A stretch of DNA of 64,000 bases from Salvator merianae (GCA_003586115.2 QVOM02000073.1:38304876-38368875), one strand, 5' to 3'. Counted from the first letter of the stretch, positions 34,401-46,359 are shown. The notes: generated from the letters alone by a model not told the origin. Numbers and translations: made by a program.

Positions 34401-34485
34401 TTAATTGTGTGATATTTTATATACTTTTTATTGTCTTTACTGTAATCTACCTGGGTATAGGATGGGACAGGAAAATAAATTGCAT
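31455..34485 (+). mobile_element. L2/CR1-clade LINE, nearly full-length ORF2 relic
   Basis: Domains appear in order. Endonuclease: LILDEGVDLAY-like text near 31520, GVLLVYCPT near 31755 and GPTHIVGHTLNLVFAKEQ (about 31935-31985), then SPLSW. Linker: KNDFSATTASSSSQPAAFFK (about 32403-32462). Reverse transcriptase: RVHPTTCFLSPCPSWLTRAG (about 32677-32736), ALKEMLLCPVLKR, NNYHLVADIF, DPFQFCFRSSHGTEIAL (about 32953-33003) and LLVLLDFSTDFA. C-terminal: a LDYCNVLYVGLHLK remnant near 33880. It ends with a GTAATCTACCTGGGTATAGG tail and AAATAAAT. Stops and frameshifts make it inactive. It is interrupted at about 33332-33665 by a DNA element just where the active-site YADD block would be (the remnant here is YSDN). 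Confidence 0.92.
33332..33665 (+). mobile_element. Family C DNA element nested in LINE
   Basis: The LINE frame breaks after QQYSDNT and resumes with a KMKLR..VLN block near 33678. The inserted DNA has GGTGCACCACTTTTATTAAA, GATCCCCTTTTGTATTCTGG and CTGCTGGTAGAC, matching 42653-43069 and 47399-47880. The exact ends are not preserved. Confidence 0.65.
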
Positions 34486-34529
34486 TTTTGTAAAGAAGGT
34501 TGCTGTCCTGCTCCACCCCAGAGTCTAAA

Positions 34530-34890
34530 GGTCCTTTCTTCATGGGCTCTTAATTTGGATTAAGGGTCTGCATAGTAAGGTTCGAGGCTGCATAGATCTG
34601 CACGTTAATGTGGATCTATGTGGCCATGCCCTTTGCTGGAATGCTCTGTCTGCATCAGGCAGAGTGTGACCCTGATCAGGAATACTGGCAGACATTATTA
34701 ATCCTGAAAATGGGAATCATGCTTCTCGTATTCTGCATTACCGCAGGGACTGGGCGCTAAAGCTTGTGTGAGCTTTGAGGATGCAGTGTAGGCTGATCCC
34801 ACCCATGATGTTCCGTGGTCGAAATCAGCAGACCTGACTGATCCAGACCCACTGATTCTGATCTGACCCAGGTAAGTGCAGAAATGGCCC
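34530..34890 (-). mobile_element. Family D DNA element
   Basis: It begins GGTCCTTTCTTCATGGGC, then TAATTTGGATTAAGGGTCTG and ATGTGGATCTATGTGGCCATG. It ends with GGTAAGTGCAGAAATGGCCC. The order matches 57837-58322 and, in reverse, 22687-23119. The centre is rearranged or shortened. It follows the LINE 3' end by about 45 bp. Confidence 0.7.
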
Positions 34891-36399
34891 TAGTTGTCCA
34901 AAGGATGATAGGGAAATGTACTAGAAAGTGTGGAATAATTGCCCCTTGATGATGGAGCCACATAACATTCAGACAAATATGTGCAAACAAATAAGTTCAA
35001 GTTGTTTGGAAGTGCCCTTACATTATAGTTACAGTGCATATAATTTATTTGAACTTCAGATGAGTCCTGTAGCTAGTAAGGCAGTTCAGTGCCATCTAAC
35101 TAGCATGAATATGACATATTTTTTCACATGGTTCTCAGCTTCTTTTTCTTTGAGTGTATTTCTTGATAGTTGCCAATACAAAGATGATTTAAGAAAGTCA
35201 TGTCCTGCTAGGTTAGTTGAGATACTACCGAAAAGGCTACTGAATACAAAGGGCCCAAAAGGGTCTAAGCTTCACTTTCACTGATAATCTAAGGGTATGT
35301 TCAGATTAGCTATTTCAGTTGCCTTCTGGGCAAATTTGACCCTTGGGGGCCAAACAGTGAATAATAAAAAAATCACCTTACCCTGACTTCAAGCCTGAAA
35401 TTATGTGCCCCTTCAACAGCTGGGACAAAACAGCTCTCTGGTCACCTCATTCATTAAGCAGTACTGAGCAGGGAGCTCCTCCACCAATCACAGCCTTGAA
35501 TTGCTTGTTTTGGGGAGGCAACCAATAAGGCCTACAGGAGGAGGAACCCATCAAACAATCAGACAATCAGGGAGGGGCACCAGTGAGTGTTTGCCAGCAG
35601 CCAGACTTTTCTTTTGAACTCAATAATTAAGCAGACCAAATTAATCTGAAAATGCAACTAAACAAATTACTCCTATTTGCTGCCTTAAAATGTGCTTAAA
35701 AAGCACGTAGACTTTATATAATAATACAGAGTGAGTAGAGAATTCTTTTACCAAAATGAAATTCGTTTAAGGAACAATTGTTTGTAAACAAAATACCTAG
35801 CAGTTAAGGAGCTGGAAACTGCTTCAGCAAAGAGGCAGGGATTTCCTACCCAGTGGCCAATCAGTGAGCAGCATCCCTTGCAGTCATTCTAGGTTGCCTG
35901 TTGAAGTGAATAGGTTGCACTTTGCATAAGTTTTGAATCGTATATTCATATAGGCATGTTTGGAAAGCTTTTTTTTGTGTGCACCTTGGAATTATTTGTT
36001 CATTTTATTCAGGCAGTCTTAAAGATCTCTTGCATGATCATACCCTTAGAAAATTAGGGAGTTCTTTGGTAGCAAAGTTACACAGAAACACGTTAGAAGT
36101 TGTTGCTGAACTAAGTCAATATCTTACAGAAACCTAAGGAATTAGGTAGCTTTTCAGATTCTGCTTGACAGCTGAGAGAAGGTCCATCTTTGTGATGGGA
36201 TCCTACGATCCTTCTGCTAAGGTAGGAGATGCAGCTTCCAAGTTTCTAGCAAGTTCAGTTTAGCACCAGACAAGAAATGACTGATGCTGACCAGTTTCTG
36301 TCTGGTGCTAAATTGTGCCAGAACAGAAATTGGCCTAGCTGTCACCCCTTCTCACCCAGCATTGTGGTAATAATGAGGTTGAATACACAAGAGGATGCA
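34891..36399. other. Unassigned DNA
   Basis: The stretch at about 35290-35650 is less AT-rich and carries CCAATCACAGCC, AACCAATAAGGCC and CAATCAGGGAGGGGC, which are CCAAT-box-like words, but I see no transcript structure. A hairpin on TAGCACCAGACA pairs about 36262-36278 with 36295-36311. The text at 36238-36284 parallels 20039-20086. No gene was identified. Confidence 0.4.
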
Positions 36400-36600
36400 A
36401 AGACCCTTTCTGCTCAGGCCCTTAATCTGGATTAAAGGCCTGTGTAGTAAGCATCTGAGCCTCTAGATCCACACATTGATGTGGATCTAGGAGGCCATGG
36501 CACTTGCTGGTACAGCTCCGTCCACCAGTGGGGCTAACAGCAGACCTGTGACCCTGCTCCAAAACATGGGAGGCATAGAGAAGGTTTACTGGCAGCATTC
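36400..36600 (-). mobile_element. Family D DNA element, truncated
   Basis: It starts with AGACCCTTTCTGCTCAGGCC, then CTTAATCTGGATTAAAGGCC and GATGTGGATCTAGGAGGCCA, as in the family D copies at 34.5 and 57.8 kb. The other end is lost, and family F follows about 60 bp later. Confidence 0.65.
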
Positions 36601-36661
36601 TCTAAGGGTGGCTTTTATACCTTGGAGGCTGGCTGTAGGTCTAATGGGGTGGTAACACATA

Positions 36662-37179
36662 GGGCCTGTACGCACTTAACGAATGGTACATTTCAGGACG
36701 CTAGCTAGAACGCAGGATCTGCACTTGCGAACAGCCCCAGCTGACCCGAAAGCTACCGAAGCCCACCTGATGCTTACCTGAATCCAACCAGCTGTGGTCA
36801 AGTAAACTGTAGTCTCCAACCTGACCTGCGTGATCAGAGGAGGATCAGGGAAGGTGCGTTCACACCATTTCTGGGTTCAAAATGGTGACGGGGTGGGGCC
36901 AGCAAGGCCATGCAGGCACAATCTGCCAGTTCGCGCCCCAGTTCGGACCTTGGTGTCTGGACCCTGATGGCCTTTTTGGACACAGGTTCGAACACAGACC
37001 CTCTCGATTCGAACACAGCTACCGAACTAGTGCTCTTCCATTCGCACTGCATCTAGTGCTGGTTGGCTTGCGGAGTGTTCCAGCGCTGACAGGTACAAAG
37101 ACCCCTCTCCGTAACTGAACCCAACCGGCTCGAACTGTGCTACTTAGACCGTTATATTGTCGTAAGTGCAAACAGGCCC
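36662..37179. mobile_element. Family F DNA element with 3-bp ATA target duplication
   Basis: A 518-bp element with ends GGGCCTGTACGCACTTAACG and, in reverse, GGGCCTGTTTGCACTTACG. It is flanked by ATA at 36659-36661 and ATA at 37180-37182. Inside are several GTTCGAACAC-type words and CpG sites. There is no transposase frame. The 3-bp duplication with GGGCC ends fits PIF/Harbinger better than hAT (8 bp) or Tc1/mariner (TA), but this rests on one case. Confidence 0.8.
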
Positions 37180-37182
37180 ATA

Positions 37183-38702
37183 GTTGCTGGGCTCCAGGAG
37201 CTCTTACCAAGCACCCTTTTTCATACATCTGGATGTAGCCATATAGTTGCTAGGACCCCACCTACTCATACTTTTATATATTAGTTTCTTGATGCAGCCT
37301 AGAGGGGTGTACAATTATGAATTAGTAATTTGGCAGTCTACTTGTGCTAGTCAAGTAGAGAGCTGGTCAGCCAAGTATAGGCAAGAAGTCTAACAACAGA
37401 GTGGGAGCACTATTAAATTGCAGTGTTATGCACATTCACATGAAAGCCAATCCTATTGAACAAAATAAGACATGCAGAAGTTTGATATCCTTGCCTTATA
37501 GCATATGTGGAAGAGAAAAGGAGAATCGACACAAGCTCTGAGTTATTGGGTGTAATGTGGTGGCATCCAATTTGCACTTTGGGGATTTTCAAGCTAAAAT
37601 CTAACAAAAAAGTGATAACACAAATACTCCCATTTACGTGAGATCCTATGAATAGCTGTTCCAAATGGATCCAGTCCAGTAACTGAATGGATTAAGTGTC
37701 CAGTGAGTACATATTTGTTCCTTTCTACACCTTGCTTTGCAAATAGTCCAAGACAAATTTATTTTCAGATTTGGAAACAATGCCTAGTTCAATGTACGTA
37801 ATTATCAGACATACCTGCAGCGTGGGGGGGGGGGGGGAGCATGGATATTAAGATACTATAAATCTGGAATAACTAGAACTACAGACAACATTAAATTTTA
37901 ATTTGTAAATGAGTCTTCTAAAACATATCAGTTAATATGAAAGTGATCCTCTTATTCCAGCCTTTAAACAAAAGAGGGAGGGTGTGTGGACACCCTCCCC
38001 TCCAACAGCAGTTAGTAAAAATGAGGTAATTACATTACCCAACTTTTTGGATAAATGCAAAATTTGCAGACTAAAATCCACCACTGCATCTACGTACAGC
38101 AGAAAATTGCTGGAAACCAGGAGGATAGCAGCTTGCCTGTTTACTTTTTCTTAAAGAAAACAATCGACTCTTCAGACCTCATTTGGAAATGACTGGAAAC
38201 AGATGGCCTGAGAGATGCTTCCCAGCCCCAGAGCATCAGGGTAGTTATGAATTCCTGGGGGCTTATGTTATGCTTGTTTGCCTAAAGTATTAGTAGAAGT
38301 GGGTAAAATAAAATGTGTTGAAATATTACCCAAGGCAGAACTGAATGGCTTTCTACCTACCAAATTTGTCATTGAATAGAACAGTGTCGGAATTTGCCTT
38401 CAAGTCTGGTTTCCGTGCTTCTATTATTGATAATAACAACAACGATGATGATGAAGATGATGTTCCAGTAGACTGTGATTCTTAATTATTGATTTGTTAA
38501 ACAGAACATAATTTTCTGAATGAAGGAGGCAGAGCTAGGTGGATGGCCAGATCTTTGCATCGATTGGTGGGTCACAAATCACCAAAGTTTGGGAGACTTT
38601 ATTGTAGATGTTTCAGGCTATAGCACCATCTGCATGAATTAAAAGGCTTATTTTTGGCCAAATTGGAGTAAGAGTAGGTCACATGTGGAACACTGAAACG
38701 CT
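37183..38702. other. Unassigned DNA
   Basis: AT-rich DNA. A G-run of about 13 lies near 37826. A small inverted repeat GGGTGTGTGGACACCC lies near 37980. A GAT/AAC triplet stretch is annotated separately. No gene is seen. Confidence 0.45.
38428..38463. repeat. Imperfect triplet repeat
   Basis: A run of TAATAACAACAACGATGATG type followed by ATGAAGATGATG: about 12 triplets of mixed AAC and GAT. Confidence 0.8.
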
Positions 38703-39470
38703 GGGCTTGTTCGTACTTTCCACTGTAGAATGGGCTAATTAGCTCATTCTACGGTGGAATAGACCCCGTCATGCAGACCCTGTCTGCACGATTGGGCCAA
38801 AAAACTCACCTGAAGCCAGCTACCGACGTTTGTGTGTGCGAATGCTGGTAGTCGTGCTTGATCCACGCCATGACAGCGGCTGGCAACTGGCCGGCTGCTG
38901 CCATGGTGACTGGCAGTAGCCCTGCACACGTGACTGTGCACGCACGATGGGCAATCGGGCCTGGGATGCTGGATGGGAGGCTGCAGGCCCGATTGGGTAG
39001 GCCCGATGATGCTACAGTGAGGGGCCCAGCGCGCAGTCATGATCCCGTTATGCCTGCGCACTGGGCAGGCCTCCCAGTTGCCATGGCAGCATGGCCCCAT
39101 CTGGTATCCCAGCCCCAATTGTGGTATCGTGGGCCCGAGTGGGGCCTTGTGTGGGCCCATTCTGGCCCGTGTGAAGGGGTAGGCCCCATTGCCCATCACA
39201 CATGCATGATCTAACGATGCATGATGGGCAGGCCCATGGACCAGAAGATGGCTGCTGTTGCCGTGGTGAAGGTAAGTGCGAATGAATACTCACTTGAAGC
39301 TCACTTTGAGCTTCAGGTGAGGTTTTGGACAACTACTTTCTTCACCACTGGTGGTAGCGGTCGGGAGCGGATAAAGTCCACTCCTGGCCACTCAGACCTC
39401 CACCAAGGTGTGGACGCACTTGGCTAGCAAGCATTCTTAATGCTTGCTACTACCAAGTGCAAACAGGCCC
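38703..39470. mobile_element. Family A DNA element, longest copy
   Basis: A 768-bp element with ends GGGCTTGTTCGTACTTTCC and, in reverse, GGGCCTGTTTGCACTTGG. Next to the left end is a hairpin on TCCACTGTAGAATG (38719-38732) and CATTCTACGGTGGA (38745-38758). The inside holds CCGGCTGCTGCCATGGTGAC, a GCATGATCTAACGATGCATG hairpin and many GGGCCC-like words. Open frames of 118 and 151 codons on opposite strands are products of its GC-rich palindromic text and carry no known domain. Confidence 0.8.
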
Positions 39471-39732
39471 AGTGTCTTCAGTCCTTTACCTAGGACCATC
39501 TTAAGGAGTCTCTTTTTAAAGTCTTTTAAAATAGTCTGAAGACAGTTCTTCCGAAGGGTTTGTTTTGGGTTGCTGTAAATCACTGTAAATCATGGGTCAA
39601 TTCATGGCTCACTATTTTGTTGTTAAACTGCCCACCTGTTAGTGTGAAGGCACACAGATGCACAGCCTGCTTTTTAAAAAAAAATCCTTGTCCAATGTGC
39701 AGCATTGAGGAGTTGATCTCTCAACTACTACT
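39471..39732. other. Unassigned spacer
   Basis: AT-rich DNA with an A-run near 39674. It may be the eroded head of the SINE that follows, but no pol III boxes are visible. Confidence 0.4.
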
Positions 39733-39831
39733 TTTAAATTGAAAGTCAGCTATGGCAAGCCACTTCTGTATCTTTGCCAAGAAAACTGTGAAGAGGCAGT
39801 CAACCAGGAGTCGGCTATGATTCAATGGTAC

Positions 39832-39862
<31 letters not shown>

Positions 39863-39863
39863 A
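39733..39863 (+). mobile_element. Sauria-type SINE, 3' part
   Basis: The body has CTATGGCAAGCCACTTCTGT, TTTGCCAAGAAAACTGTGAA, then CCAGGAGTCGGCTATGATTC and AATGGTACACAACAACAACA, ending in (CAA)n. This is the expected Sauria SINE 3' end with its BovB-like tail. The tRNA-like head is not recognised, so it is truncated or eroded. Confidence 0.75.
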
Positions 39864-41494
39864 GGACTTGAATTCCCACCCATCTTCTCAGTAAAAGGAA
39901 AACTATCAGAAAAGACAAAGTGTGTTCATCATGTCTGGACTCATTAAACCCTATCTCACAATGAACAACAGGACTTCCTGGTTTCGTTGTGCTATGAATT
40001 AATTGCTGTCTTTTCCACCCCAGTGGGTGAGGAAGAGGTGTAAGATGGTGACTTTCTTCCCCCAGGTCTGTGAAACCTGTGATTACAAAATGATTTATTA
40101 AAAGCTTAGCCATTCCTAAAGGTTACACAAGAAAACTAAAGTGCCATAAGAGAAAAAGGGAGAGGACAGGTACTCTGTCCATTGATGAGGAAGTATGGAA
40201 GAGTTCAGGAATTCAATGTTTTCAGCTTTGTCTGAATTGCACCCTTTCGCCAGAAGATGCACAGACCTGAAATGGCAGAAGCAGGAGGGTTCTAGGAGTA
40301 AGCTCATTCCTTTGAACAACACTGCAAGATGCACAGCCAAAAGAATAGTGGCAGACCTGCTGGGGCCATGTCTGTGGGCATACGAGAAAAGAGGACAAAT
40401 GCACAAAGTAGTTGAAAAGAAAAAGAAGAAATGTTTTGAACAGTGGAACAGTGACTTAATTAAGTAATGTTGCTGTCTTCAACTCTATTTACTACAGGCA
40501 GATTTGGTCCTCCTGTGTCCCTCAAAAGTGGACTGGAGGAGCACCATTAACACCCACTCTAATATGAGCTCTTGGTGCAGATATGGAAAAATCAAACTTC
40601 TAATTTCTATGAAATGTGCATCTTATGTGTCTGTATGTAGTTGCTCCTTAAACTGAAGATCCCAATTGCAAATATTTGGAGGGAGGTTATGTACTTTGTT
40701 GCTAGTGAGAGGACATTAATCTGCTCTTCTTTTTTGTAATTTGTTTTGCAATCAAGTCTGTTTCTGTCATCGCACATTGTCACCTTGAAATTGCTGGCTC
40801 ATCTTTTCCTCTTGCTGGTTTGACAATGTGAACGTTCATGCAGTTTGAGCACAAGGTACTTTCAAACCCAAAAATGCGACTGTGACCTCACATGCAGCTT
40901 CACATTGTTTATGTGAAAGGTGCTCAGGTAACTGTGATTGTTGCATGCTGTTGGCATAAGCAGTAGGGAAGCAGTGTTTTATGGGATGAAGGCTGAACAG
41001 ATTCTCTCCCAACTTGGAACTCTCATGTTTGTTGGGAGTCTGATGGAAATCTTCATAAGCCGAAGCTTTTGACATTAGAAGCACTCTGTGCTAATTCCTC
41101 GTGTGTCCTGATTTAATCAAGTGAAACATCTTTACTCATACTTTGCAAACCTCACACTTGGAACACTTTGTGACATACTTTCCTACTTCAGATGGCTTAC
41201 AGTACTGGTTATTCATTGGTTTTTAATCCCATAGTCATGTCAATCAGCTATTCAGAATAATTGTTTTGCATTATGTGATACTGTTGTTCCATAAACTCCT
41301 ATGGGAGGCAGGCTTCTAAGAAATTGCTCCTTGCCTGGTATCCTTGACACGTCTACATTTAGTATTGCTGATCATTATTGTGTACATTCTATTTAGGATT
41401 GGAGTGATGCTGAATTAACTAGGCTGTAGAATAGAAGCATGGGGAGAACGTAGCCCTCATCATAATGATAGAGTGATTCTCCTCTTTGCCACTA
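39864..41494. other. Unassigned DNA
   Basis: Nothing recognised. Open frames of up to 96 codons at 40116-40467 overlap on both strands and show no domain. Confidence 0.45.
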
Positions 41495-41605
41495 TGGCCA
41501 TCTGATTGGTAGAGGAAGGCTTGGTCCTTTCTGCCTTTGCCCTTGCCGATCAGAGCGAGTCAGTTTTCCCTTGATGGGAGCGAGTTTTGCCCTTGCCCCA
41601 TCTAT
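41495..41605 (+). repeat. Unclassified repeat, copy 1
   Basis: TGGCCATCTGATTGGTAGAG, TTGGTCCTTTCTGCCTTTGC and GCCCCATCTAT match 44143-44252 in order and orientation, with scattered changes. The family is unknown to me and no termini were found. Confidence 0.6.
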
Positions 41606-42652
41606 CCATTCTATTTGCTATGGCAGGCATAATTCTGGCAGCTTTTTGCATGCTGCATGCCAAAATAATATGGGTCAAATTATCTTCCTAATATCTGAAG
41701 ATGACGAAGAAACTGTGGGAAAGGCCCTACTAGAGGGAAACTCTATGGTCAGTAGTGGGCTAAGGTCTGTGGCCAATAAATCATTTTCTCATTTAAAAAC
41801 AGCTAGGCAGGACTAGCAAGGGAAAAAAATGTAGTCAATATTTTGCCCATTTGTGGTGCCTCAAAGTACAGCTAACCATAGGACTTCTTGCCCTTTAATC
41901 TAGCACTGATTTCATAAAGTGTTAACACTGTACATACATCAGGAGTCTTGCAGCTTGGACTTGTCTGTTATCTTATAGAAGGTTATAGGGCTTCTTTCCT
42001 GAGCCCTATAGCTAATGTTTCAGTTTGATATAATAATAGCAGTGAGGCCTTCTAGGAAACCTATTTTCAGGAGAACACTGTAGGAGCTAAAAGCCACCTA
42101 AACCTGACCATGCTCATTTTGCTGTTGACCTTATCTTCTCCTCTTGGGCAATGCTTCTTGGCAGGCCTTATGGCTTATGTATGTCATAGGAATGCAGTAC
42201 ATCACGTGATAAATGAATCACCAGAGAGACAGTTAGGATTGTTGGCTTGATATTTAATTCCAAAGGAGGCTGCAACATTTCAAACGATGGCTGTTAACAT
42301 TAATACAGTACTTGTGGAATATCAAGAGGAACAATTTTTCCCTTAAAAATCCAGCACCATCAGATACTTCAGCAGAGCAGCCTTTCTTAATGTAAGACCC
42401 TATAGATATTATGAACTATTCATTGCATCTTTACAATCTCCCATACAGAGTCACTGCGTGAAGAAAATGGAAGGGAGTGGATAATTTCTGTCAGCTGTTT
42501 GGTAGAAATGCAAGAAAACAATACAGTACAACTCTCACAATGCTCAACTGTTGACCATGTTGATTGGGACTGATCAGAATATTTTCAATTTGCATAATGG
42601 TTCACACTCAGAGAATTCCAAAGCAAACGTGTCATGAAAACACTGTACTCTT
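41606..42652. other. Unassigned DNA
   Basis: Nothing recognised. AT-rich, with no clear inverted repeats. Confidence 0.45.
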
Positions 42653-43069
42653 AAGCTGTTTCTGCACTTACCTGAGGTATTCAGGGTGGGACACCTGGCC
42701 TGTGATAGGCCTTTCTCACCCTAGAATGGGTGACTGGTGGGGCAGGATTGGGCCATTCACATTTCAGAAGGCCTGTGCTGTCCCAGGCCCAATGCTGGCT
42801 TTGAAGGCTGGAAACAAACGTTTCTGGCCAACCCCTTTTTGGCATGTGTCAACTTTGGGCACCACTTTTGATGACATGTCCTGGTGTACCAGCAAAAAGA
42901 TCCCCTTTTGTATTCCAGACTATAGAAGCATGCTGTCTGCATATCTTTTGTAGTGCAGAATACATAACTTGGTCCAATTGTGGACCTCTTTAAAGAGGTT
43001 CACTGCAGGACTGGAATAGGGTGCTTGTTTAGCACGTTATCCTTGTCCATAGCTTCATCCTGTCTGGCC
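42653..43069 (+). mobile_element. Family C DNA element
   Basis: It starts with AAGCTGTTTCTGCACTTACC. It then has CACCCTAGAATGGGTGACTGGTGGGGCAGG-like text (cf. 47450-47490), GATCCCCTTTTGTATTCCAG and TCTTTAAAGAGGTTCACTGC. The right end merges directly into the family A element at 43073. Confidence 0.65.
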
Positions 43070-43072
43070 AAA

Positions 43073-43573
43073 GGTCCTATTCACACTTTACACTAGTGAG
43101 CATATGAGACACTTGCTAGCAAAGCGCTTTTGCGCTTCATGGAGGCCCTTGTGATTGGAAGCAATATATTGTTGCTCCTGTTAGCACCTAGCTGTGGAGC
43201 ACAAATTAGTGCTTGATAACTGAGAGCTGATAGTCAGCTCCCGGTAAAGTGGATTCACACCCATTTCTGGGGCGAATACATGGCTGCACCGTGCCACATC
43301 GCACTCAGCACCTGTGCGGTTGCTTGACCATGCCTGCACATTGTATGGCACTGCACAACACTGCTGGTTACCATGGCAGTGGCTGGACGCTTCCCGACTG
43401 CTAACATGGTAAAGATCAAGCAAGGCTACCAGCATTTGCACTGCGAATGCTGGTATCCTGCTCATATTGCAGACTAGGGCAATGCAGTGCAGATAATGTC
43501 CGAGTTGCATGGTTCATACCATCGTGGAATGTTCGCAGTCAAACATTCCACGGTGATAAGTGTGAAAATGTCC
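43073..43573. mobile_element. Family A DNA element
   Basis: The ends are GGTCCTATTCACACTTTACAC and, in reverse, GGACATTTTCACACTTATCAC. Beside the right end is a hairpin on CGTGGAATGTT and AACATTCCACG (43524-43559). The core has GGTTACCATGGCAGTGGCTGG and CCAGCATTTGCACTGCGAATG, both shared with 55923-56298. There is no coding potential. Confidence 0.78.
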
Positions 43574-44142
43574 AAAGTGTATTAGTAGTACGGGGTGCAT
43601 ACTAGTGTGCAGACAGCAGTGCCTTAGACAAGAACATGTTCCAGTCTAAGGTCAAGTGAGGGAAGAGCCTTAGTAACATCTAAAAGACAGCAAGTTGAGG
43701 AAAGGTGGTATGCACTACTGTCAAATGTGTACTTTCATTGGAAGCCACAGCATGTTTATTGGTCTGTCAAATTGCTTAATTTTAGCTGAGGTATGCTCAG
43801 CTACAGTGCTTGGTGTGGCTATAATATACATCCATTTCTGGCAACCTGCTAGGTTAAGCATCTCTTTAATGTGGGTTATGTGAACACTGGAAGAAAGGGC
43901 TTACCAGTGGGCTTTCCAGAGCTGCTGTCATTTTCTCTGCTTTATGGGGCGATGGTGGTGTTATTCCCCTGCATTGCCCTCATGAAAAAGTTTCCCGGTG
44001 CCTGGGCTGGGTTTCAGACTTGCTGTTTCAACTGCACTCATCAAGACTTTCTGTTCTGTGAGGGCAGGTTCTGATCATTGTCACCACTGCTATTGTGCCA
44101 GTCAGAGGGGGCTGGGGCTGGGAAATGTGGTTGTTGCTGATG
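43574..44142. other. Unassigned DNA
   Basis: No gene or repeat recognised. The part after about 43900 leads into the unclassified repeat at 44143 and may belong to it. Confidence 0.4.
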
Positions 44143-44252
44143 TGGCCATCTGATTGGTAAAGAAGATTTGATCCTTTCTTCCTTTGCCTCTGCTGCTTAG
44201 TAGGAGTGAGCTTTCCCTCCATGGAGATGAGTATTGCCCCTACTCCATCTAT
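44143..44252 (+). repeat. Unclassified repeat, copy 2
   Basis: TGGCCATCTGATTGGTAAAG, ATCCTTTCTTCCTTTGCC and CCCTACTCCATCTAT match 41495-41605, 2.65 kb upstream in the same orientation. Confidence 0.6.
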
Positions 44253-46359
44253 ACAGGCTGACTGTGCATCAACAGAGAACAGTCATGATCCCACGCACTG
44301 AATGCAGTGAAGCGAAACCACATGATTTCCTTCAACCTGTGCTCATCCTGTTGTTTTTTAACTATAGCCTAACTCTTTGTATTTGCCCTAAAACAAGTAC
44401 AACTAATTCATCTGAGATGCAAAATTTGCTATGTCAGAAGTCAACATGATGTCTGTTGAGAACATTACATTGCTAAAAAGCAAGTGGGGAAACAAATACC
44501 CAAAATACTGCCCAGGTACCTTAGTTTTAGTGCAAATTTCCTTCAGATTTATGATTAGATCCTTTGCTCACAGACTGAAAGAAAGGCAAACTTTTTTTTG
44601 CATGAGAGAAGGAAAATGCTTATATTTTTTTCAAATTCTGTGCATCCGTGAAGTTATCCTACAATATCAGCATATGACAATAAATCAAATCAGCAAGTCA
44701 GCTACATTGTTTGTGTGTGTTTGTGTGAATAAGCATAAATACTTAGCATGAATGCCTGGACAGGACCTAGTGGCTTTGTTATGAGGAACTTTGGCATTCT
44801 ATGCATACTTAGAAGCTAGAGATCTTAATTATCTTTATGACTAGGATTTGGTGTGACAACTCTGCAGTTGGCAGTTTGTTCTCAGGAAGGGAGGAAACAC
44901 AATGGCTGATTTAGCTAAATGTTAATTTTATTAAACTAATAGAGACAAAATAAACTATTTACAATGACAAATCAGACAGTGGTAATTAGTCACAAATAGC
45001 ATGAGCAACTCAAACAGTGAAATTAATAAGTTTACTAGAAGGAAGATGTTCAATTTTCCCAAAGCATTTAAAAAGGAATAGAAAGGGAAGATGAAAAGTT
45101 GAGATAGGAAGGTGGGAACCATAATTTCTCTTAGCTTCTTCTGGGACAGGCTCTGGCCACGAGGATGAGTGGAATCTAAACACATGCACACTCAGCTCTC
45201 ATACAAGAAGGGCTGTTCAGCTGGGACTTGGCCAAGCATGAGGCTCAGATTCATAGATGTTTTAGCACTCTGGCAACTTCTTTCCCATGCAGATGCCAGT
45301 GCAACTTAGATGGTTGGGATGCCTCAAACTTCTGCAGCCACTGAAATGCTCATAGGCCTCAAGACTGGAGGGAGTAGTGATTTCAGCAAGAAAGTTCAAC
45401 TGTCAGAGAATTTGAGTGCCTGCACATGCCCATCCATTCAAACACAAGATTATGTCATGGTGGTGTAGAACAAACATATAGCAAGTGTGCATAATGGTGG
45501 ACCCTGATAGGAAGACATTCACATTGAAAAAAGAGACCTACTATAATATTCCAGAATGTATCCTCAAGGTGTAAGACTAGATGTTTGGAGAGGGAACAGG
45601 AGTAAAGACATATGTGTAAACATTCAGGCATCTCAGAATAGGTAAACAAGGTGCAGTAATTAAAGCAACTACTCAGTTTGCATGCCCGTATTTGCATTTT
45701 AATTTTGCAGCTCTTATGCTTGGGCAGGGATAGTTTGTTCAAGTAGAGTTTTCCTGCTGCAAGCTGATGGGATTAAGTTATCTTGTGGTGCAAACAACTA
45801 AATAAAGTGGTCTTGGGCAGGAAGCAGACAATGTGGAAGAGTAGAGTCAGCAAATCCAATAACTGTGCTCACCAAGTAGCCAAGATGGATTTTGATCTAA
45901 GTGCAAATCCCCTACTTTTAATGGTCACTTGCCTTTTCGTATCAAGATTGCTTGTACACTTGCTGTATGTATCTAGGTTAGAAACAGATCATAACAGCTT
46001 CATATACAAATCCAGGTTGCTGGGAAATAGAATACTCATCTCAAACTTGAGCCTACCTGTTTGATTCAGGCATGTTGGTTGGTCTAAAATAGTCTCTGTC
46101 AAGAGGAAAGTATTGATCAGACCAGGTGGGTTAATTTCAGTGAAAGGAAATTACTCCTACAATAAAGAGTCTATCCATGCTCGGCCATTAAACATCATGG
46201 AGCACACTAGCCAAAACACAAATTCAATGGACATAAAATTGGGGCTGCTGATCTGTTTCCTGGCAACTTGAATTTGGTAATGGAGTATTAGCTACTGAAA
46301 GGGTTGTTCTAGGAATGTCCTTTTACTCTGCATTATGCCTTGGAGACAGCTTCCTCTGT
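44253..46359. other. Unassigned DNA
   Basis: AT-rich DNA with no feature that I can support. Open frames of up to 106 codons are unremarkable. Confidence 0.45.

Noticed and set aside
35290..35650. CCAAT-like words as a promoter
   Set aside because: No TATA box, CpG island, first exon or downstream coding sequence is visible; such words are common by chance.
38744..39199. Open frame of 151 codons (minus strand), the longest in the window
   Set aside because: It lies wholly inside a family A element, overlaps a 118-codon frame on the other strand, and consists of GC-rich palindromic text without any domain.
39832..39863. (CAA)n array as an independent microsatellite or a coding poly-Gln/poly-Cys tract
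   Set aside because: It is the tail of a Sauria-type SINE; the antisense cysteine run is an artefact of the repeat.
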